This document shows positions 35,491 through 45,769 of a stretch of DNA of 64,000 nucleotides, piece after piece. The notes beneath the pieces were generated by a model. It saw nothing but the letters and a program-made list of their open reading frames with translations, was not told the origin of the DNA and made no database searches. Where the stretch lies: NCBI GenBank assembly GCA_029237695.1, contig CM055275.1:4342160-4406159 (forward strand), in the 5' to 3' direction. The stretch's first letter is position 1; each line of letters begins with the position of its first letter. The position numbers and the translations under genes were made by a program. Source of the stretch: Conchocele bisecta (lineage: Eukaryota; Mollusca; Bivalvia; Lucinida; Thyasiridae).

Positions 35491-35544
35491 AACATATGTT
35501 GGCCCTTAGCTGCATGTTTATTCCCCTTGTATTGTGTTGACGAC

Positions 35545-36592
35545 TTAACCCTTAGAATGCGGGAACCGAAAATAGTCGTCTGCTGTTAATTCATATTTTG
35601 TCTTTTCTCTCAGTAAAAACATGGTTTGGCAGCATTTTAGAATCATTTCCATTGGAAATGATTCTAAAGTGCTGCCAAATCAAGTTTTTGATGAGAAAAA
35701 TGGAAAAATAAAAAGTATTCAGCAGACGACAGAAATTTAAGGGTTAAACAGTCGTAATTTTTACCCCTTATTTGCATGATTCTCCCTCTTTCCCCTTTGT
35801 CTAGAAAACTTTCAAACCATGGAAATTTAATGTGTTGTTTGCATAAATGTACAGCAAAATCAACTGTATGGTTGTTACCATACATGTATTTACCATTAGA
35901 CCGCTACTCACAACAATTGTCGTCTGCTGTTGCTTTTATATCTTGCCTTATTTCTCAATAAAAACATGTTTTGACAGCACTTCAGAATCATTTCCAATGG
36001 AAATGATTCTCAAGTGCTGTCAAATCATGTTGTAAATTATTATAAAGTGCTGTCAAAGCATGTTTTTGGAAAATAGAAAATAAACAGCAGACGACAGCAA
36101 AATTAAGATAGCTGTCTAAGGGTTAACACTGAAAGCATGGCGTTGTTACCATGACTGTGTGAAACAAATAGCAAAACATTGTTTCTATAAATGATTCATT
36201 CATGGCTCCAGATAGGGAATTAATAATTAAGTATTTTCACTCCATCATTTCTGAAGCAATTGGGTATTTTGGCTGAAATAAAATCACACTACACATCAAC
36301 AGACAGCAATTATTGAATAGGTTGCTTCGAAATGAAAACATGTCTTGGCATTTCATTAGAATTGTCTCCTCGGAGACAATTCTAATGAAATACCAAGATG
36401 CATTTTCATGGAAAATAAGACAAATATGCTATATATGCTATATTTGTGGTCTGTTTATTGTTTTCTGCAGCATAAAAAAGGTACCACAAAATTGTTATTG
36501 CTTTTTGATACTCGCTACTTCTGATTTCAATTGGGTTTTTGGCAATTTTAATTGGGTATTTAAGCAAATACGCAGCTTATCTGGAGCTCTGA
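35545..36592. mobile_element. Two family C MITEs and a family F element
   Basis: C at 35,545-35,747 and 35,894-36,126; F at 36,205-36,592 with ends ggctccagatagggaatta and cagcttatctggagctct. Confidence 0.75.
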
Positions 36593-36639
36593 ATGATTTA
36601 TAAACAAATAGATCAGCGCTGTTTCCATAAATATTGCTC

Positions 36640-37058
36640 ACTCAACAAATAAAGCACGGCGTTGTTCCCACCATGAATAACAAATAAAGCACGCCGTTAT
36701 TCCCTCCATGAATAAACAAATAAAGCACGGCGTTGTTCCCACCATGAATAAACAAATAAAGCACGGCATCCACCATGAATAAACAAATAAAGCATGGCAT
36801 TGTTCCCATCATGAATAAACAAATATAGCATGGCGTTGTTCCCACCATGAATAAACAAATAAAGCATGGCGTTGTTCCCACCATGAATAAACAAATAAAG
36901 CATGGCGTTGTTCCCTCCATGAATAAACAAATAAAGCATGGCATTGTTCCCACCATGAATAAACAAATAAAGCACGGCGTTGTTCCCACCATGAATAAAC
37001 AAAAAAAACATGGCGTTGTTCCCACCATGAATAAACAAATAAAGCACGGCGTTGTTTA
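36640..37058. repeat. 36-bp minisatellite abutting a myosin acceptor
   Basis: About 11-12 units of gcacggcgttgttcccacca followed by tgaataaacaaataaa. The last unit breaks at gcgttgtt and runs into taccctgcag, the acceptor of exon 37,067. Open frames across it in both strands are by-products. Confidence 0.95.
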
Positions 37059-37066
37059 CCCTGCAG

Positions 37067-37213
37067 CGGCGGAGATCCAGGCGGAGCTGGAGAGGGAGGA
37101 GACAAAGAGCGTGGAGAACGTGGCACACGTGAAACACCGCGACCGCAACTACATGGGCATGCTGGAGTACAAGAAGGAGGATGAAAACACGCTCATAAAG
37201 ACACTCATCTTAG
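37067..37213 (+). CDS. Myo5: Myosin V exon, linker and start of globular tail
   Basis: The exon is 147 nt, phase 2 in and phase 1 out, with acceptor tttaccctgcag and donor gtacaa. It encodes an acidic linker (AEIQAELEREETKSVENVAH), then YMGMLEYKKEDENTLIKTLI and L. Vertebrate myosin Va has FQGMLEYKKEDEQKLVKNLI and L. This is the N-terminal helix of the cargo-binding domain. The exon sits between two minisatellites. The upstream one (36-bp unit) ends within about 20 bp of the acceptor, and the downstream one is built from the exon end plus the donor. The donor gtacaa is weaker than the consensus. Confidence 0.97.
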
Positions 37214-38430
37214 GTACAAATAGCACTCATGCAGACTATAAATAACACTCATAAAGACTATAAATAACACTCATAAAGACATTAGTATAAATAACACTCA
37301 TAAAGACATTAGTATAAATAACACTCATAAAGACTATAAATAACACTCATAAAGACATAAATAACACACCATTAAAGACTCTAAAGATAGTATATAAATA
37401 ACACTCATAAAGACATTATCATAAAGACATTAGTATAAATAACACTCATAAAGACTATAAATAACACTCATAAAGACATTAGGTATAAATAACACTCATA
37501 AAGACATTAGTATAAATAACACTCATAAAGACATTAGTATAAATAACACTCATAAAGACTATAATAACACTCATAAAGACATTAGGTCATAAATACTCAC
37601 TCTGAAGACATTAGGTATAAATAACACTCATAAAGACATTAGGTATAAATAACACTCATAAAGACATTAGGTATAAATAACACTCATAAAGACATTAGGT
37701 ATAAATAACACTCATAAAGACATTAGGTATAAATAACACTCATAAAGACATTAGTATAAATAACACTCATAAAGACATTAGGTATAAATAACACTCATAA
37801 AGACATTAGGTATAAAAATAACACTCATAAAGACATTAGTATAAATAACACTCATAAAGACATTAGGTATAAATAACACTCATAAATACATTAGATAAAT
37901 AACAACTCATAAAGACATCATGTAGGTTTAAAATAACACTCATAAAGACATTAGGTATAAATAACACTCATAAAGACATTAGGTATAAATAACACTCATA
38001 AAGACATTAGGTATAAATAACACTCATAAAGACTATAAATAACACTCATAAAGACATTAGGTATAAATAACACTCATGAAGACATTAGGTATAAATAACA
38101 CTCATAAAGACATTAGGTATAAATAACACTCATAAAGACATTAGGTATAAATAACACTCATAAAGACATTAGGTATAAATAAACACTCATAAAGACATTA
38201 GTATAAATAACACTCATAAAGACATTAGTATAAATAACACTCATAAAGACATTAGGTATAAATAACACTCATAAAGACATTAGTATAAATAACACTCATA
38301 AAGACATTAGGTATAAATAACACTCATAAAGACATTAGGTATAAATAACACTCATAAAGACATTAGGTATAAATAACACTCATAAAGACATTAGGTATAA
38401 ATAACACTCATAAAGACATTAGGTATAAAT
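37214..38430. repeat. 27-28-bp minisatellite derived from an exon end and its splice donor
   Basis: About 40-45 units of ctcataaagacattaggtat followed by aaataaca. The exon end and donor read ctcataaagaca...cttag|gtacaaatag, so each unit is a copy of that junction lacking ~6 bp. Units vary mainly in length (ttagta or ttaggta). Confidence 0.95.
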
Positions 38431-38559
38431 CTGATAGAAACTCAAATCTTATTTGTTGTTGAATATATAAAAAATATAAAGAAAAAAATTGAAGATGGTA
38501 CAAATTTCATTGAATTGCAAAGGCACATACAAACATTGCTGTAATTTCTGTTCTTTTTA

Positions 38560-39100
38560 TGCCCCTGGATGCATATAATAGTGTTTGGACTCTGTGTTCG
38601 TGTGTCCGTCTGGCACGTTAAGAACTTTTGCCAGAGTTTCTTAATTCTGTTATAAGTTCTGTATCCCTTGACGGATTACTTTAATATTTCAATATTTGTT
38701 CGCAAATGCAACATCCATGCTGCCCTTAACATGACCATTTCCATTGACCTTCACAACTGTGCTTATGAATACTCCTCACTGTTTTGTTAATCAAGTTTGC
38801 CGCAGTTTCTCCAATCTGCCACCAGGGGTATTTGTGTGCTGATAGGCCACATTTTCTTTGTTGTTTTTTTCTGTTTTACTTATTTCTGATTGTAAATACA
38901 TGTTGATTCTTCGCAAAAACGACAAGTTTGGGCCAAAGTACCGAGACCACCAAATGCAGCTTAACAAGACGCGTTTGATGCGCCGTATTTCATAAAAATC
39001 CATCACATAATAAGGACAAAATACGTACTTTGAATTGGAGGGCTTCTGGAAGTTTCAGTACTTGTTGTTGTTGTTGTAACCACGTGATCATACACCTTGA
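38560..39100. repeat. Dispersed repeat and half of a family Q element
   Basis: 38,890-39,090 contains accgagaccaccaaatgcag and ttgttgttgttgtaaccac, the right half of the palindrome at 61,555-61,895. Confidence 0.6.
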
Positions 39101-39138
39101 TATTATTGATCAAGTAAATCGCTTGTTCATTTTGGCAG

Positions 39139-39290
39139 AATTGAAGCCACGGGTGGCGGCGGGCCTGTTGCCTGGTTTACCGGCGTACATCATGTTTATG
39201 TGTGTGCGCCACACGGACTACATCAACGATGATGAGAAGGTGCGCTCACTGCTGACCAACACGATCAACGGCATCAAAAAATGTGTCAAG
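39139..39290 (+). CDS. Myo5: Myosin V exon, globular tail subdomain I
   Basis: The exon is 152 nt, with acceptor cattttggcag and donor gtaaga. It completes the Glu codon of the previous exon and reads [20 protein letters not shown] then [20 protein letters not shown] and [11 protein letters not shown]. Vertebrate myosin Va has [22 protein letters not shown]..., so this is a near identity through one of the most conserved parts of the class V tail. The domain binds melanophilin, Rab and other adaptors in animals and folds back on the motor to inhibit it. Those functions are known for the family, not shown here. Confidence 0.98.
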
Positions 39291-39316
39291 GTAAGACTTG
39301 TCACAGACCATTACTA

Positions 39317-39645
39317 TGGAGCCCCGCAGGGGACGTAGAATTATTTTTTAATAAAATTTGTTCCCACAAAATAACAATTCGTTCCCACGAATTAACAATT
39401 TGTTCCCGCAATTTAACAATTTGCTCCCACAAATTATGAATTTATTTCCACGAATTAACAATTTGTTCCTCAATTTAACAATTCGTTCCCACGAAATAAC
39501 AATTTGTTCCCACGATATAATAATTGTTATATTGTGGGAATGAATTGTCAACTGTTAATTCGAGGGAACGAATTGTTAAATTGAGGGAACAAATTGTTAA
39601 CTTGTGGATCAAAAAAATCCCTGCCCCCTGCGGGGCTCCATACAT
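39317..39645. repeat. Family L element (copy 4)
   Basis: Starts ggagccccgcaggggacgta and ends ccctgcggggctcc. Arms are arrays of acaatttgttcccac-type units. It lies 26 bp after a myosin donor. Confidence 0.8.
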
Positions 39646-39829
39646 TACAAAGCATAATGGAAACAATTATCATGACAGTACTGTAACCAGGATGAGGCTA
39701 AGAATAGAATTAATCAAAAGCCCGAGGTGGTGGCAGGGAGAATGCGCTCTTACCCACTCAGCTAACCGGGCGATCGTGTCTCACCTCCACTCACGGACAC
39801 TCCTCCCCTTCTTATCCTTTGGGAGCCAG

Positions 39830-40255
39830 GCATCAACCTCACATCTTCATGAGGAGTATAGCCTGCAACCCAAAGTACACCCAGGCACAATCATGTTTAC
39901 AATTTATCGCTACTGCCATTCCATGACTTTCCGTCAAATACATACAACTACAGATTTTTACAAGTACTCGTTCTTCCCTCGTACAGTGGTGCAGTGGAAC
40001 TCCCTGCCTGAACACGCATTGACCCAATGCGACCTTGACCATTTCAGGTCAACGTTGGGTGCTGCCCGTAACAAAAAGATAAACGTAGGTTAAAAACAAT
40101 CCATAGTGTCTTAAGACACTATGGATTGTTTTTAACCTACGTTTATCTTTTCGATCTATTTTTAACCTTTCATCTGTTGTCGTACCTTCTATCACACTTT
40201 TGCTGCCTTTTATCCGCGAGGGGGTGTAGCAGTATGTAAAGAAAGAAAGAAAGAA
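39830..40255 (+). pseudogene. Non-LTR retrotransposon 3' end fragment
   Basis: The frame ending at 40,093 reads YKYSFFPRTVVQWNSLPEHA then DLDHFRSTL, the typical C-terminal tail of LINE reverse transcriptase proteins (CR1/Jockey-like). The upstream RT and endonuclease are absent; the same open frame continues upstream only into family L sequence. After the stop comes a 3' region with a perfect 78-bp palindrome, then a tail of GAAA repeats (about 40,238-40,255). It is a 5'-truncated, dead copy on the same strand as the myosin gene. Confidence 0.75.
40074..40151. repeat. Perfect 78-bp palindrome
   Basis: Two 39-bp arms with no spacer; the centre is gtgtcttaagacac. The left arm includes the last codons of the LINE fragment. 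Confidence 0.95.
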
Positions 40256-40653
40256 ACCCACTTGTCCGATCTGGCGACCTCTGAACCATCGCACATACTG
40301 TCCTCTATTGAAATAGAGTATAAGTAATTTATTTACTGAAGTTAAAGTTTCTTGTTCGAACATGAGGGTGGGTGTGAGGGATATACCTCGGAACTCTCTA
40401 GCCAAATGGCGGTCCGTGTCGTTAGGCCGTGTGTCGATGCCGGCCGCGCAATCATATTACTCCTTGGCTTTGTCCAATTTTGGCATCTCTGTGTGATATT
40501 TATTTAACGAGATGAAATATTTCATAAGACGAGGCAAGTCCAAATGAAATTTATAAATTATTATCACACATTTATTATATCAAAGGTTGAACGGTCAAAA
40601 AGACAATTAGCCCCTGCCATAGCCGGTCACATGTGGCTACATTGTATTTATAG

Positions 40654-40894
40654 AAACATCACGACGACCTTGACCACGTGACCTTGTGGCTGGCCAACAC
40701 GTGTCGATTCCTGCACACACTGAAACAATACAGCGGGGAGAAGCCGTTCCAGAACGAAAACTCGACACGCCAGAACGAACACTGCCTCCGCAACTTTGAC
40801 CTGGCCGAGTATCGTCAAGTGTTCAGCGACCTCGCTGTGTGGATATACCAGACGCTGATCAAACTGATGGAGGCCACGATACAGCCATCTATAG
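40654..40894 (+). CDS. Myo5: Myosin V exon, DIL domain core
   Basis: The exon is 241 nt (80 codons + 1), with acceptor tgtatttatag and donor gtcagt. It contains [20 protein letters not shown] then [20 protein letters not shown]. Vertebrate myosin Va reads [20 protein letters not shown] and [20 protein letters not shown]. This is the first half of the dilute (DIL, PF01843-type) domain, which forms the helical cargo-binding bundle. The exon ends QPSI plus one base, which is completed by the next exon. The next intron carries a C2 foldback element only 45 bp downstream. Confidence 0.98.
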
Positions 40895-40938
40895 GTCAGT
40901 CAGCCCAGCCCAGTACAGTTCAGCCAGTCGTAAAATAT

Positions 40939-41150
40939 TTAACCCTAACTACGCGGGAGACGAAAATTGTCGTCTGCTGTTTTTTAATTTTTGCCTTAAT
41001 TCTCTCAAAAAACTGATTTGACAGCACATGAGAATCGTCTCCAGTGGAGACGACTCTCATGCGCTGCCAAAACAGGTTTTTATCAAGAAATATTGAAAAT
41101 AAAACATTTGCAGCAGACGACAAAATTTAATTCAGTGTCTTAAGGGTTAA
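40939..41150. mobile_element. Family C2 foldback MITE
   Basis: Ends TTAACCCTAACTACGC and CTTAAGGGTTAA; centre gtctccagtggagac. It lies 45 bp after a myosin donor. From 41,280 to 42,278 I see no clear repeat or exon. Confidence 0.8.
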
Positions 41151-42278
41151 GGGTTGGAATTGACTTAATGTATTGGAGGAAGATAATAGAAAGTTGCAAT
41201 ACACTACAACCCCTCGAAACTGAACACCCTGGGGACACACTGAAGAGTTCGGTTTAGAGGGGCTTTCTAATTCCAGTTAAAGAAATTGATCACATCAAGT
41301 GTTTACCGACTCGCAATCATCGATTCACAAAGAAAGCAAAACACGTCTCAAATTTAGGTATTGACACTTTGAAAGTGCCGCTGATGACGTTCCAAAACAT
41401 ACCGCTTAGTGCATTGTTTGTATTTAGCTGATCGGTAGTCGTTTCTAAAAATATATTATTGTCCAGTTTTTAGGATTTTATTTCTAAAATAACAAATTAA
41501 TACAGCATCCATATTATTTAGAGTGGTTCCGGATTAGAGGCGTAGAAAACAATGTGTTTATATAGCGGAGAATTCGGGACTTGATCGTCCGTTCGGTTTA
41601 GCAAGAATTCTGGTTTGGAGGGGGTTCGGTTCGGTTCACAATATTAGGCCATGGCAAGTTCTTTCTCTGTTAAGCGTCCGCGTGCGGGTATGTTTTGAGA
41701 GTGGCTTAGTGAAAAAACAAACAAACTATGTATGCTATTTGACTCTATTTACTGGTGAAAACTGATTGGGAACTTGGCACGTTTTATATCCGTTCATTAA
41801 TTTACACGCAATAAGTTTAATAAGAGTATATTCTTCTTATTCTTTTCTAAAGTTTGCTGGCGGAAATTTAAATGTATGCTAAAATTTTAAGGGTCGAGGA
41901 AGTTTTTAACATAAATGTATCTTCGTTTTTTTCAAGGCCTTGTTTGTTTATACCGGATACGTAGGTAGGTTTTGGTCAACTGGGTGGACGCTTAACATAG
42001 AAAAGATATGGTATGGCCTTATGTTATCTCGTCTAAACACTGAATTTCTGACACGATCTTCTGACCATTCGGGTGGAATATTCTTGTCCCATGTCAGTGA
42101 ATATGATGGATATTTTTTCTTGCCAAATTATAGACCATATTTGTCAGCCATAGTTGTTGTACCTGGAGAGAAATTACACTTAGCTTTTTGTTCACTTTAT
42201 ACACGTCCAACCGGTCCGCCATTTCAACATGTTTTCGTAAATAATTTGAACGTTAATGTCATTTTAGTGTTTGAATGT

Positions 42279-42490
42279 TAACCCTTACACCGCTATCTTA
42301 ATTTTTTGTCGTCTGCTGTTTATTTTCTATTTTCCATTTTTATCATCAAAAACATGCTTTGACAGCACTTTAGAATCATTTCCAATGGAAATGATTCTGA
42401 AATGCTGTCAAACCATGTTTTTATTGAGAACTAAGGCACGATATAAAAGCAACAGCAGACTATTGCTGTGTGTAGCGGTCTAAGGGTTAA
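42279..42490. mobile_element. Family C foldback MITE
   Basis: Ends TTAACCCTTACACCGC and GCGGTCTAAGGGTTAA; it lies 140 bp before a myosin exon. Confidence 0.8.
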
Positions 42491-42632
42491 TGCCATTTTA
42501 GTGGATGCCATTTTAGTATTTTATTGGAAATTATCAATTTGATAATCACCATGTCCGACATCAAAATCCACAACGTGACAGCCACATACGTCCTTGAATC
42601 ACTTTGTCATGTTCTGATTGTCTCACGTGCAG

Positions 42633-42757
42633 TGCCGGCGGTGTTGGAGCATGAGGCAATTGCGGGACTCACCGGGAGCAAGCCGACCGGCCGTGGAAGA
42701 ACGAGTAGCGTGACTGCCGACACCGTCGAATATTCCCTCGACACGCTGATGAAGTCT
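42633..42757 (+). CDS. Myo5: Myosin V exon, DIL domain with regulatory loop
   Basis: The exon is 125 nt, with acceptor tctcacgtgcag and donor gtaagt, and ends at phase 0. It reads VPAVLEHEAIAGLTGSKPTG then RGRTSSVTADTVEYSLDTLM and KS. Vertebrate myosin Va has GMLEHETIQGVSGVKPTG then RKRTSS at this place. The loop is the reported site of phosphorylation of the vertebrate tail by basophilic kinases (CaMKII/Akt type). The RxRxxS pattern is kept here, with the candidate Ser codon at 42,707-42,709. The loop is otherwise divergent. Confidence 0.96.
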
Positions 42758-42779
42758 GTAAGTTAGCTTGCTTTTTCTG

Positions 42780-43206
42780 TAATAATTCCAGCACAAAAGT
42801 ATTTACACAATTCCCTAACATTTGATTGGCTCGTAGCAAGTCTCTGTCCAAAATTTATATCCCAGTAAACTCCCACGCCAAACTACTTTCCGTAACCGTG
42901 AGCGCAGTTAAAATAATTCTTAAGAAAACGGAAAATAAACACATTTTCTTGATGAATTTATTTCAAATGCTGGAATTATAAGGAATGAATGGCCTTTTTG
43001 TGGAATTTATCGGGGATATAAACTTGGAAAAGTCGCGGGAATACTGGACGAGGCCTTAAAAAATTACAATTTTCGACAAAAAATAAAAAAAAAAAAAAAA
43101 AAAATTATTACGAAAAGAATTTGTTATCGCTTCGTCCAGTATTCCTGCGACTTTTCCAAGTTTATACCCCGATAAATTCCACAAAAAGGCCATTCATTCC
43201 TGTAAT
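42780..43206. mobile_element. Family K foldback element
   Basis: Arms ttataaggaatgaatggcct and its inverse, with a central A-rich tract (43,080-43,105). Copies are at 47,868-48,222 and 56,838-57,303. Confidence 0.8.
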
Positions 43207-43305
43207 AACACTGTGTATATGCATGCTACTTTGTTAATAAATATACATGAAGAAAGGGTACCTATTATCTATACGCGGCGTGCCCAGCTTATGCTCACAA
43301 TAACT

Positions 43306-43730
43306 ACTTGACATTTTGCAACCTACTGTCTGTTTCATGTAAAAAATGCAAAAATCAATAATTTTTTTCGATAATATTAAATTAAAGCAAAATTTAAGGA
43401 TGAGCCTTCTTTTTATTTCGTGAAATTTTGTCAAATATTGATTTTATTGCGAGAAACAATTTCCCCATGTTAAATCCCCATAGACATTTTTTGAAATTTT
43501 TAGAATTTTAGAAATATTTGACTGATTTTCAAAATTTAACTTTTGTTTTCTTAGTTAGATCATTTCCAAACTATCCAGCCCGGTTTCGGGATCCAAATTT
43601 CCTCTAACAGCTCCTCCACCTCCTTTTCCCCCATGTTAAATTCCCATAGATAAATAAATTTTTCGTAATAAAATCAATATTTGACCAAATTTCACGAAAT
43701 TTGGACAGGTTTTGTGAAGTCAGATTTGCT
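43306..43730. repeat. Family O dispersed repeat
   Basis: Contains ctactgtctgtttcatg, gaaattttgtcaaatattga and catgttaaatccccatagac. Copies are at 58,115-58,500 and 60,365-60,920. Confidence 0.7.
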
Positions 43731-44078
43731 TGAAACTTTGTATGCTTATTGATCATCATCCATATATTCATTCTGTGTCCCACTCATGCGGCCCCTGTGC
43801 CCCAAGGTCAAGGGACTTGGAAGTTTGCGTTAAAGTTTTTATCTAAATTTGCGTTAAGCTTTTCACATACTTAAAACTTTTCACATACTACTTTCTCTTG
43901 TAACCGTAAGTCTAGTTTTTCCATGTATCTGTTGCTACATTATATATATCTTACCCTGAGATCACCACAATGTCTGCACAATGCTTGAAGTTCCACTTCA
44001 CAGATCTTCACCAAATTCTGTTGACATCTTTATTATGGCATTTTCACACGAGTTGTTTCCCCTTGTTCCAAGTTTCTG

Positions 44079-44578
44079 GGGCCCGTTTCACTAAACTTTG
44101 TACGACTAAAATGTTCGTAAGTGCAAATTTAGGATCATCTGGAAATTTCAATTGATGGATTTACATTTATTGATCATAGGCTGCATAATAATGTAAATGT
44201 AAATCCACTAATTGTTTACAAGAAAACCTTTTTAATGTGAAATTTACAGATGATCATAATTTTGCACTTACAAATGTATATGTACGAACATTTTAGTGGT
44301 ACAAAATTTAGTACAAAATTTAGTTAGACACTCCTGGGGCCCGTTTCACTAAACTTCTTACGACTAAAATGTTCGTAAGTTCAAATTTAAGATCGTCTGT
44401 AAATTTCAATTGATGGATGTACATTTATTGAGCATAGGCTGCATATGCAGCCTATGCTCAATAAATGTAAATCCATTAATTATTTACAAGAAAACATTGT
44501 TAATGTGAAATCTACAGACTATCATAATTTTGCACTTACGAACATTTTAGTCGTATGTAAGTTTAGTGAAACGGGCCC
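44079..44578. mobile_element. Two adjacent family B MITEs
   Basis: The first (44,079-44,325) has a damaged centre and right end. The second (44,337-44,578) is complete and flanked by CTG on both sides (44,334-44,336 and 44,579-44,581). Confidence 0.85.
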
Positions 44579-45087
44579 CTGATCATGCCTCACTGGGCAC
44601 ATATGGCATGGGCGGATTCAGGGGGGGCGGACCCGGTGCACGCCCCCCCTAAAATTCGCCGAGTATAGATTTTTTACAAGTTACAAGGCACGTTTCATGC
44701 CAAGTGCCATGTTTTCCATGCATTTTTCGGTCGTTTTCTTATTGTTTCAAAATTTAAACGTTTTCAATAAAAAAATCATGTCTAAACATACTGTGACAGT
44801 GTCAATATTTTTGCTCCAAAATGCGCCAGAACGCAGGAAATGCGATGTAGATTTGCAAAATTTTCCGGTTGGGAATGCCCCCGGACCCCCCTAGCGCTAT
44901 CTCGACTATTTTGCAATACTTGACTATATTATCGAACGAATAGTTACGCCCCCCCAACCCGAAATCCTGGATCCACGCCTGTATGGTGACCGTTAGACAC
45001 TCCTGGTGACAGTCAATCAAATGCCTATACAGGTGCATTTCCGTCTGCAGTTGAACTGATGTCAAAGCACATACAATCAACCAACTT

Positions 45088-45403
45088 CAGAGCCCCACAA
45101 AATAACAATTTGTTCACTCAATTTAGCAATTTGTTCCAACGAAATGACAATTTGTTCCCTCAATTTAACAATTAATTCCCATGATATAACAATTCGTTCC
45201 CACGAATTAACCATTCGTTCCCGTTGGAACAAATTGTTATTTCGTGGGAACGAATTGTTAAATTGAGGGAACGAATTGTTAATTTGTGGGAACAAATTGT
45301 TATTTTGTGGGAACGTTACAAAATAAATTGAGGGAATGAATTGTTATTTCGTGGGAACAAATTAATAAATAAAAAATTCTACATTCTCTACGTGGCTCCG
45401 TAA
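45088..45403. repeat. Family L element (copy 5)
   Basis: Arms are arrays of aatttgttccctcaatttaa-type units and their inverse. The outer signature is eroded (ctacgtggctccgt). It ends 77 bp before a myosin exon. Confidence 0.75.
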
Positions 45404-45479
45404 CCAACCCCTCAAACAAGTGTATTATGGCCTGCATAAAACTTTCATTTGATCATTAATTTTCTGTCATATATTGCAG

Positions 45480-45637
45480 TTGAGCCAATTTGTGCGAGTG
45501 TTGAACCTGCATGCCGTGGACCCTGAGCTGACCAAACAGATTTTCCGACAGTTGTACTATTTCCTCGGTGCGAATGCACTCAATAACCTCCTGCTACGCA
45601 AGGATATGTGCAACTGGTCCAAGGGTATGCAAATCAG
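45480..45637 (+). CDS. Myo5: Myosin V exon, globular tail subdomain II
   Basis: The exon is 158 nt, with acceptor gtcatatattgcag and donor gtaagt, phase 0 in and 2 out. It encodes [20 protein letters not shown] then [20 protein letters not shown] and [12 protein letters not shown]. Vertebrate myosin Va has MDPELIKQVVKQMFYIIGAI, then [20 protein letters not shown]. This is the heart of the DIL domain. The last codon is a split Arg (AG|G). A long CCAACC-type array lies in the following 1.04-kb intron. Confidence 0.98.
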
Positions 45638-45769
45638 GTAAGTTCGCCATAAAAAATAGTCCATCACACACAGTATCTTATGCAGGCATTGGTATTCGGA
45701 CTTTCCATTTACCATGTGTGGTATCTGAGATGAAATTGGTCAATCTGACAATCAATCAATCAGACAATC

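Noticed and set aside
36642..37245. Open frames with repeated CFICLFMVGTT or MNKQIKHGVVPT
   Set aside because: They are translations of the 36-bp minisatellite. The forward one only appears to reach the myosin exon, in a different phase from the true junction.
39524..39830. The first half of the 189-codon frame ending at 40,093
   Set aside because: It runs through the right arm of a family L element and unassigned sequence. Only the last ~60-90 codons resemble a LINE protein.
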